Under the pieces are notes generated by a model, which saw nothing but the letters and a program-made list of their open reading frames with translations, was not told the DNA's origin and ran no database searches. 57,240 nt of DNA from assembly GCF_947258925.1 (NCBI RefSeq), contig NZ_CAMYKG010000016.1, positions 1 through 57,240 on the forward strand, in the 5' to 3' direction. Shown here piece after piece: positions 43,630 through 53,500 of the stretch. The DNA comes from an uncultured Eudoraea sp. GTDB taxonomy: Bacteria > Bacteroidota > Bacteroidia > Flavobacteriales > Flavobacteriaceae. Within the stretch, counting starts at the first letter, position 1. The number at the start of each line of letters is the position of its first letter. The position numbers and the translations under genes are program-made.

Positions 43630-44571
43630 TTAATAAGTACAACGGCAATTACTGATCCCCTGGAAGAGATCAACCCCAATTGTGATTACATGGGTACCTG
43701 TACTGAACCCCAGGATTTCATTTAATATGATCTGATAGGAATATCCAAAGTAGAAATTACTCTTCTTAAGACCAACTAAGGGCGCAATGTATAATGGGTT
43801 TCCAACTTGGTCGTTCAGGAAACGATAGGTAACCCCCGCGTAGTAATAATCTTCAAAATCATACCACCTGAATTTAGCATTCAAATCGGTAACGGAACGT
43901 CCGTCACTTTCAAACCATTGGAAGAATACAGAAGGCTCTATCTCAAAATTACTTTTTTTCTTACTGAACCGGTATCCTGTATAGAGATAGTAATTTCTTA
44001 ATTCGTTGGGCTCAGAAATAGGGTTAAATTTAGTAAGGTCCTTATTCAACAAGTTGGAGGCGTTTGCACTAAAGTAGAACTTATCCTTTCTATATAAAAC
44101 ACCCACATCGAAGTTGTGGTTTGTCGTAGAACGATCATCTGTAACACTGGGGTCCGGGTTATCAAAATTTTCAATGTCTATACGAAACTGATTAAAATTA
44201 TAGGATAAACCAAATGATAGAAATTCATCTTCATATCTATCTAGCGTTAAATGATGTGCAAAGGATATCCTTGCCCCTCTTTGTTTTGTTTCGCCGTTAC
44301 TGTCATTATAAAGAATCAGACCCACCCCTGAACGGTTACCAATACGTCCGTCAGCCGCTAAAGACTGCGTATCAGGGGCATCTTTTATCCCAACCCACTG
44401 TGTAAGACCATTGATTCTTACTTTGATATAATCACCAATACCGGCATAGGTAGGAGATATCACAAAGGGGTTATCTGCTAAATACTGTGATAGCTGGGGA
44501 AGCGTAAGCTCTTGAGCACTCGTAGTGAATGCACAAAACAACAGTAGTAAAGACAGCAATCTCTTGCTCAT
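43630..44571 (-). CDS. T9SS-associated PorP/SprF-family outer-membrane protein
   Basis: The 313-residue exported protein has a signal peptide (ending TTSAQ). QYLADNPFVISPTYAGIGDY is the family start: PorP/SprF proteins begin with a Q-rich segment, then NP..(I/Y)NPAYAG. The rest is a beta-barrel pattern with alternating aromatic residues. SprF is needed to secrete and anchor SprB-like adhesins with type B C-terminal domains. This gene begins 21 bases after the stop of the giant SprB-like gene, so the two form an operon. The C-terminus ends NCRCTY, with two Cys, which is unusual for a barrel strand end. Confidence 0.9.
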   Translation of the reverse strand: MSKRLLSLLLLFCAFTTSAQELTLPQLSQYLADNPFVISPTYAGIGDYIKVRINGLTQWVGIKDAPDTQSLAADGRIGNRSGVGLILYNDSNGETKQRGARISFAHHLTLDRYEDEFLSFGLSYNFNQFRIDIENFDNPDPSVTDDRSTTNHNFDVGVLYRKDKFYFSANASNLLNKDLTKFNPISEPNELRNYYLYTGYRFSKKKSNFEIEPSVFFQWFESDGRSVTDLNAKFRWYDFEDYYYAGVTYRFLNDQVGNPLYIAPLVGLKKSNFYFGYSYQIILNEILGFSTGTHVITIGVDLFQGISNCRCTY

Positions 44572-44592
44572 AATTCTTTTAGGTTAAGTTCT

Positions 44593-47500
44593 CTATCTAT
44601 AAAGGGTAAAATGCCCTACAAACTCTCTTTCGTCGCGTTCGCCATTCAACTTAATAACATACCAATAATCTCCGGTAGGAAGCTCATTACCTTGGTATAA
44701 GCCATCCCATCCATTGGGAACTATCGTTTCTTCAGCGACTACTCTACCATAACGATCATATATTTTTATTAGTATTTCTGGATACCCTTCAATGTTATCA
44801 GGAATCCAATAATCATTCATACCATCGCCATCAGGAGTAAAGAAATTGGGGATTTCTATATCTATAAACTCCATGAATATCTGTGCAGACAATTCACACC
44901 CATTTTCGTCGATTACCGTAACAGTATATGTACCAGTTTCCGTAATATAATAGGTGTTATCCGTACCATTATTATAGTCGTTGAAATAGAAGGTATAATC
45001 TTCCAGACCTCCCGTAGCTATAGCGGTTATTTCATTCAGATTTTGCTGCTCCAGAACCAATGTCAATGGTTCAAATGACATAATTTCAAAATCAACCGTT
45101 TGTACACAACCATTAGCATGGGAAATAGCAATAAAATGAGTCCCCGGGCTGGTATTTCTAAAATCGGGATTCAATTGCATATCTGCAGGGTCTGTTGAAT
45201 CTAAGGCATACATGACAGAACCCAGTACTGATGGATCTTCCATGGTTATATTCACATAATTCTCAGGCAGGATATCTGTACATTCATAAACTGGTTCTAC
45301 AATAGCATTAAGGTTTACACCCGGATCAACTTCAACAATTACGTTGGTTTCACAATCCTGGGCATCCCGCACAAAAATCACATAAGTGCCCGGAGCAAGA
45401 TCCATAAATGAAGTCTGGTCTAACACATAATCTGCAGCATTATTAGAATTAAGGGCCGTACTGTAAGGCGCTGTACCCCCTGAAATACTTAAATTAATTG
45501 AACCATCTTCACTACCCAGGCAAACCTCTGGTAATGCTGTATAGGTTACATCCAGCGGAGCGGGCTCTACGATAGTGAATTGGAAAGGAATAAAACAACC
45601 GTTTTCATCCTGCGCAATTACATCATAAACACCTGGCTCTAGATCAACAAATGTATTTTCAGTATCAAATTGGTTCAGGTTTGGTGTTATTGCATAAAGT
45701 ATTTCACCAGTTCCTCCTGATACTTCAACTGTAATTGTTCCATCATTCTGTCCGGCGCAGGTAACATCTGTGAATTCCTCTCTGTCTATTTGAAGAGGCA
45801 CGGGTTCTGTTATAATTATTTCATTAGATACCTCAACACAATCCATGCTGATAACCCTTACATAATAACTACCAACACCCAACATGGAGAAGTTACCATT
45901 TGCCTGCGGTCCTGCTATTAAATTGGTTAATGCAGCATCGCCGAATAATTCATAGGTATAACTACCTAAGCCTCCAAAAGCCTGGGCCATTATTGTGGCT
46001 GTCATCTCTCCGGTACAATTTATGATCGCAGCACTCTCATCAATGACTATAGACAATGGAATTATTGGATCTATAGACACCTGGTTGGAAATAGTTGCCT
46101 CACATCCAAAAGAATCACGTACATAGTACTGATATACGCCGGCAGGAACAGTAAATACATGGGTGTCACCTCCAGACATTGGAGAATAAGCTACACCGTC
46201 TGTGCTGAATTCATAAGGAGCAGTTCCTCCTGTAGCTGTCAGTTCAATTTCAGCAAGGTTAGTACAAGTAAGTTGCGTCAGCTGAATTAGTGAACTGCTA
46301 ACATCTGTAGGCTCAGTAATGGTTACCTGAACGGTCTCTACGTCACAATTCCATCCATCGGAAACGGTAATACTATATATTCCCGCACCATTATCATTAA
46401 ATATAGGGCTTGTCTGTGCACCACTACTGAAATCTATTACTGTTCCGGTTGGATCGTAATAATTCAATTGATATTGATAAGTTCCCTGGCCACCTACGAC
46501 ATTTATAGCCGTAATTGTTGCATTGGTATCACCATAACAAACCAAAGTTGTTGGGGTAGCGGTAATATCTGCTGTAATCGGAACCGGCTGAACCAAAATT
46601 TCGGTATCATTTAGCACACAACCACCATCATCTGTAATTGCAATGGTATAATTGCCGGCGGATAAGCCTGTAAACAAGTAACTATTTACATCGTTAACGG
46701 TATAAACCGCAGCAGTTGTTGTATTAGTTAAAACAATATCATAAGGCGCGTAGCCTCCTTCGGGATCTACAATAATTTCACCCTGGTCGTTGGCACAAGT
46801 TACGTTTGCCATCTCGCTAACCGTTGCTGTAAGCGGCATATCTGGTGACACAATAGTAATTATATTAGAATCCTCTGTACATAAAGGTGCAGCAGTTTCA
46901 GTTATTCGCACAAAATAGTTTCCACCTGGAACACCTGTAATAGTTAAAGGATTAGTCGCGGTGTCTCCTGCACCACTTATTCCGGTACTAACGCCTGCTG
47001 CGGTAAACACCTCATAACCATAGGCACCGGTATAGCCTGTAACATCTACTTCGAGGGCCCCATTTGTATCTCCGAAACACACCACAGGTAATGTCGCTGT
47101 TGCTACCACATCAATAAGATCATAAGGAGCAATACTATAGGGCGAATCTACATAACATCCGGTCGCCGTATCGGTTACTCTGAAGGTATAACTTCCCACA
47201 GCAGTTAAATCGAACTCTGCAGTTGTATTTGTCGGGGTCGAAGTCAATACACCATTAGGATTGCCCAACGGGAGTAATTCGTACGTATACGTATTACCGG
47301 GATTGCCGTCATCCGTAACAGTTATCGTGATTTCTTCCGGTACCGCACAAGATATGGCGACATCTTGCGAAATAGCTACGGTGAATACATTTAACGGATC
47401 TATAACTACCGCATCTGTTGCTGTACAACCATTAGCATCCCGGGCATAGACCGTAATATTTTGCACGAGGCTTGTATCTACAACGTCAAATGTATTAGAA

Positions 47501-50500
47501 GTCTGGAAATTAATATTATCTATACTGTATAAATATGGGCTAGTTCCTGTTCCTGCTCCAACGGTCGCTGTAATGGTTGCAGTATTAACCGTATTATTTG
47601 GGTTACAGCTAAATGCAGTTGTCACTGCAGTTACTGTTAATACAGTTGGCTCATTTACAACAACAACTTCTCGTAACGAACATCCTCTTTCTGAGATAGC
47701 TTCCACCTCATAGGATCCTGCAGCTAAACCATTAAAAATTGGACTTGTTTGAGGCCCGCTAATAAGCACCGAGAAGGAATCGTATAAATTATACGTATAG
47801 ATTGGATTATCATTTACCCCGGGCGCAACAGGCGCTAGGTTTATGGTAATACTACCATCGCTAAGACCGTTACAAGAGACGTCTACCACGGTATGTGGGT
47901 CAAATGTAACAGGGGTTGGAGCGTCTAATTCCTGTGTGATGTTTTTCGTACAAACCGGATTTGTGGTATTCAAATCGGTTACTACAAAAGAATAGGTGCC
48001 AGCCTGATTTAAGCCTGTGAAAACTCCGGTATTATTGATTATCGATGTAACCAGATCCGGGAATGTCACCGTATAATTAAGATTGGCAGAACCTCCGGTA
48101 ACCGTAATCGTAATCTCTCCATCCGGAGTAGCGGTACAATCAATTGGTTTAACCACCGTACTTATCAAGGACATTTCCTCATAGAGCACTTCAGGTCCTA
48201 TAGTTGTGGTACATGACCATTGATCCGTAATCTGAACCTCATAGGAACCAGCTCCAAGACCGGAAAATACAGTTGAAGTTTGTGGCGCACCAAAAGGAGC
48301 CGCATCTTTTATTAATTGATAGGTGTAATTACTACCTTGACCGCCTGCTGTTCCAACTACTTCAATTTCTCCCTGAAGATTGGTACAGTTTTCCTGATTG
48401 ATTTGCAAAGTAGCCGTAATTGGAAGAGGATCTACAAGAACAATATTATTCTGGATCATCTCCTCACAACCGCTTGAATCTATTACCCAGGCTTCATAAG
48501 TGCCTGCGACAAGGTTTTCAAACCTTGGACTGGCCACATAATCACCAGGACCAGTTGGTGGTACGGTTCCTACATAATAGGTGTAGCCACCCCAGCCTCC
48601 GAGAACATCAATGATTTCAATAATTCCGTCATTACCAAGACAGGTAATTTGTGATACATTGGTATTGGCAGTTATAGCTGCCGGTGGACCTGCGATGTTG
48701 AACAATTGCGTATTTGTACAATTTGGATGGTTGTTTTGAATAACCTCAACAAGATAATCACCTGCAAATAAAGTGATTACAGGAGTTGGTCCGTTTGTTG
48801 GACTTGTTCCATTTTTTACCAGTACATCATCAGCCGTATTTGCCGGAGTACCATTGGTATCATAGATATTCCAGTCGAAAGGCCCAACATACGTAGCGTC
48901 GGTTAATTCTATGGTAACTTCACCTGTTTCAGTACCGAAACAGATTACATCCTGTAATTTAGTAAGTACTATATTAAAAGTATTAGGATCTAAATTGTAA
49001 ACACCAAAATCTAATCCACTAAATACGTTTGAGGCCTGGTATGTGGCACCATTGTCTATACTGAATTCAAATTTAGCAGGATCGTTTGCGGTTGATGTTA
49101 CCGTTATGGTAATTTCACCATCCATCCCCGGATTACATGTAATTGGATTGGTAATTGCCGCACTGGCTGTCAATAATTCATCATATGGTAAAATTATTGC
49201 TGTTGTAGATCCGAGACATCCATTGCTGTCATAGACATTAATCGTATAACTTCCACCATTAACATCAGTTTCTATATAAGTTGTATTTGCACCTGTTTGA
49301 ACGACTACATCGTCTCCCGGGGCCGGAGTACCCTGGTCATTTATGAATTCATAAATAGCATAAACTCCGCTTCCACCGGTAATAGAGGTATCATCAATGG
49401 TTATTGTTGCATTTTCAGGATTATTACCTGAAGTACATCCAAATTCAACAACGATAGGTGCCGGAACACTCATAATAGCCGGCTCCATAATGGTTATTGA
49501 AAAGATATCTGTAAAACAATCGTTAACGCCCGTTCCTCGAACATCGTAGGTTCCTGCAGGAACGTTTTCGAAGGTTTTGTCATTTAAAACTACACCAACG
49601 GGCATTGGAGTTAAGGTATAAGTCAATGGATTATTACCATTGTCTATTTCGATTAAAGTTATTGAACCGTCAGCACCTCCGTTACAGGTAACATCAGTGT
49701 GTATTTCTGTAAATTCAGGTAATACAGCAGCAGGAACATCAACTGTAATGGCCTGGGTACAAAGAGGAGTAGCGGTATCCATATCATAGACACTCACCAA
49801 ATATGGCCCTGCGCCACTTGCACCTGTCCATACAAAAGGATTTCCAGGTAAAACTTGTCGGGCCAGGTCAATTGCACCCGGGCCATCAATTTCAATTTCA
49901 TAATTACCGGAACCTGATGTAACATCAATGGTAATTTCTGCATTAGCGGCCATTCCCGGTTCGCAGTCCAATAATGCGGTTTGCGTAACTGTGAATTCCA
50001 GAGGAGGTATGATAGTGACCGTATCGGTGTCTGTACAACCGTTACTGTCTATAATTGCAATATTGTATATGCCGGGAAATAAATTGTTAAATACACCACC
50101 ATTATCTACATAGGTTACCCCACCATCAATTGAATATAATATTTGAGGCGCAGTACTTGTTGCATTAATAGTCAATGTAGTAGGAGACACACAGGTATCT
50201 ACTACCAGTGAATCAATGGTTGGGTCCGGAGAAAGGTCCAGGTTTATTGGACCAAGGTTTGTTGTACACCCATATTGATCTGTTATTGTAACATTGTAAT
50301 TACCTGAAGGAGAATTTGCAGGTATTTCAATAGGATTATCAGAAGTTCCAATAATTGCTACAAAAGGAGCGGGGCCTGTAACATCAAAAGTATAGGTTCC
50401 GCCTCCTCCAACAATGTTTTCGATGGCTATTAAGCCCGGACTGTTACAAGAAATATCCGCTAACTTGTTTAATGTTGCTGTTATAGGATCTAACTCTTCA

Positions 50501-53500
50501 ATTAATATATTTTCACTGGCCGATACACAAACATCTGCAAGGCCGGCATCCACTTCTGTTACTACGATGTAATACTCAGCAGGAGCCAATCCATTTACTG
50601 CAATTGTGGCTGAGTAAGGCACGATTCCGCCGCTGGATTGAACTAAGGCACCGGTGACAGCATCATAAAACTCCCAACGCATATTCGGATATGAGAAAGC
50701 ATCGGTGTCCGTAAGCGTATAGGTAATTTCAGCATCATTGGCACCAGCACAAGAAGGCTCATAAACTGCAGAGATCTCTATCGGATTAGTCGTAATATCG
50801 TTAACGTTTACGCTACTTTGTCTTATACACCCTGTTGAATCTCTAACGTAGAAAACGTAGGTTCTTCCGGGGATAAGTCCTACCCAAACATGTGCTCCCG
50901 GGGTTGGTGCTGTCCACGCAGCGGTAGCAGGGTTGAACGTAGTAGGATCAGTGGTGTACGCATATTCGTAATTTGGCACACCAGCTGTACCTTGTACCGT
51001 AACTTGTAATTCATTACAGCCTACAACCACAGTAGAAATAGTTATATCTAAATCATCGAGTGGGTAAGGTATTATATATCTTGGAAGGTCAGTCTGACAA
51101 ATTGTGACACCGCCCACTACCGTTCTCATAGAAGGGTATACAGAAGTTCCGGAAATATATCCCATTAATACATCTGTTGTTCCGGGAATACTGTTATCGC
51201 CAGTCCAGGTTGCACCGCCATCTGCACTGAATTCAATAGTTCCCAAAGTATTTGGGTACCCAACGAATTGGAAACCATAATCATTTGGGTCCACACTGTT
51301 ACATGCAGCAGGTAGAATTGGAATAACGCTACCAGTTAATTCATCCGGGTTGCCTATATTAACGGGAGTATCTGTGACAACACAACCATTGGCATCCGTT
51401 ACATTTATGGTATAATTCCCGGGGGATAAGTTGTAAAAGTTGGTTATAGCCGATACTACATTTGTATAAGTTTGATCTGACGCCCCTCCATTATCTAAGT
51501 CTATTATCTCTATTGTATAAGGATTGTCTCCTGAGGCTACATTTACTTCTATAGACCCTACGCCATCATGACATTCAGGATCTGTGGGTGTTGATGTGAA
51601 AGTTAGTGGTGTGGCCGGGTTAACTGTAACCGTTTCCATGAATTCACAATAAGGTACAACAGCAGAGTTGTCTCTTACATAAACATCATACGTACCGTCA
51701 TTTCCTGTAGTAACTACATATGTATTGCTGGCTCCAAATAAACCGGCAGGGCTTGTTGTTGTTGGCACAAAAGCATATTCGTATGCCCCGTCACCACCTG
51801 TAGCAGTGACAGTGATTGAGCCGTCAGCACAAGGTGAAAGGTGCACAACATCAGCAACGGCCAACAAGCTTGGGTTAATGGTTACATTTTGTTGAACACC
51901 AGCACATCCGTAAGCATCTTTAACATCTATAGTATAACTTCCTGATGCAAGGTTGCTAAAAGTATAACTTGTTGCTGTAGACGGAACTGGTGTCAACCAT
52001 GGACCACCGTTTATGCTGAATTGAAATCCTCCGTTTCCTGGAAGCGAAGTTACATCTACAAGTATAGTTGCGTCATTAAGACCACTGTAACAAGCAGTTG
52101 GTGTTGTTGTAAATGTTGGATTCATTGGAGCAACTACGGTGATAGGCGCGTCAATAGGATCCTCGCAGTTATTCGTATCTCGTGCTCTTACAATATAATC
52201 TCCTGCAGGAACAGCAACGAAATCAACACCGGCCTGATAGGGGGTAATGATACCACCTATAGTATCTTCTAACTGATATTCATAACCTGGTGTACCTCCA
52301 GTGGCACTTGCGGTTATTGTAGCACCCGTATTATTACAAGTGAATTCTACCGTAATGCCCGCAGAAGCAACTACGGGTGTGGGTTCCGTTAAGGTTTCTG
52401 AAAGCATAACGGAGCAGGAATTATCTAATACATCCCTTACCTCAATTGAATTTATTCCGGCACTTAGGCCATTAACCGTTACCGGAGAAACCGTTTGTGG
52501 CGCCGAAAATGCGCCCCCGTTTACTGCATATTCAAAACCATTTACTACATCAAAGTTTTCTACTTCAAAGGTAATTGTACCATCAGCCAGACCATTACAA
52601 CTTATATTGGTGAAGTTGGTAATATTTGCATCAAAAGCATTTCCGGCTACAACATCCGTAGCAGTGTCCACAGTACATCCGCTTCCATAATCTACGGTAA
52701 TAGGATGATTTCCAATGGCTACATTAGTAAAGATATTAGAAGCCTGTAGCGGACCTCCGTCTATACTGTACTGATACGAAGGATCATTGGGTGATACTGT
52801 AATATTTCCTGTGCCATCACAATTATAGGTAACACTGGTGCTTAAAACCGGCTCTACGGGTAATGGTGCTATTATAACATCTGGTAACGTAATAAAACAA
52901 GATACTGCATTCGCATCTCGAACTCTTATTGAATAAGTACCATCAATAAGACCAGTAAAGGCAATTCCGCCGGGTGTAGATGCCGTCCAGGAACCTCCGT
53001 TAAGACTATATTGATAATCTCCTGATCCTCCGGATGTTGGGGTTACACTACCTACTGTTATTTCTCCTAATTGAAGACAGGTATAAGGCTGCGTTTGAAC
53101 AGCCTCAGCGATTAGTTGAGCGGGCTCAAGGACATCAATTGAAGCGGTTTCTTCACAATTGTTAGCATCCCTTACCCGGATTGGATAGGTACCGGCAGGA
53201 AGGTTTACAAAATTTCCTGTTGCCTGGTAAGTTGTTCCGTTGTCTATACTGTATTCATAAGGTCCCATTCCATCAGCGGCAACAATCGTTATGCTACCAT
53301 TGCTGTCTCCAAAACATATTGCAGGAGTTGATGTGGGGGTAATAGTAATAGGTGCATCCTGTACAATAGTGATATCGTACATAGCTTCACAAAATGTTAC
53401 ATTTCCATTATTATCCCTGACGTATACATCATAGTCCCCGGCACCGGTAACTGTAATTGGATTTACTGCACCGAAATCTCCGGGAACCGGAGCTGCACCG

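Noticed and set aside
52301-52690. Rightward frames of 60-130 codons inside the giant gene
   Set aside because: They are antisense to regularly repeated SprB modules; their repetitive nature comes from the coding strand.
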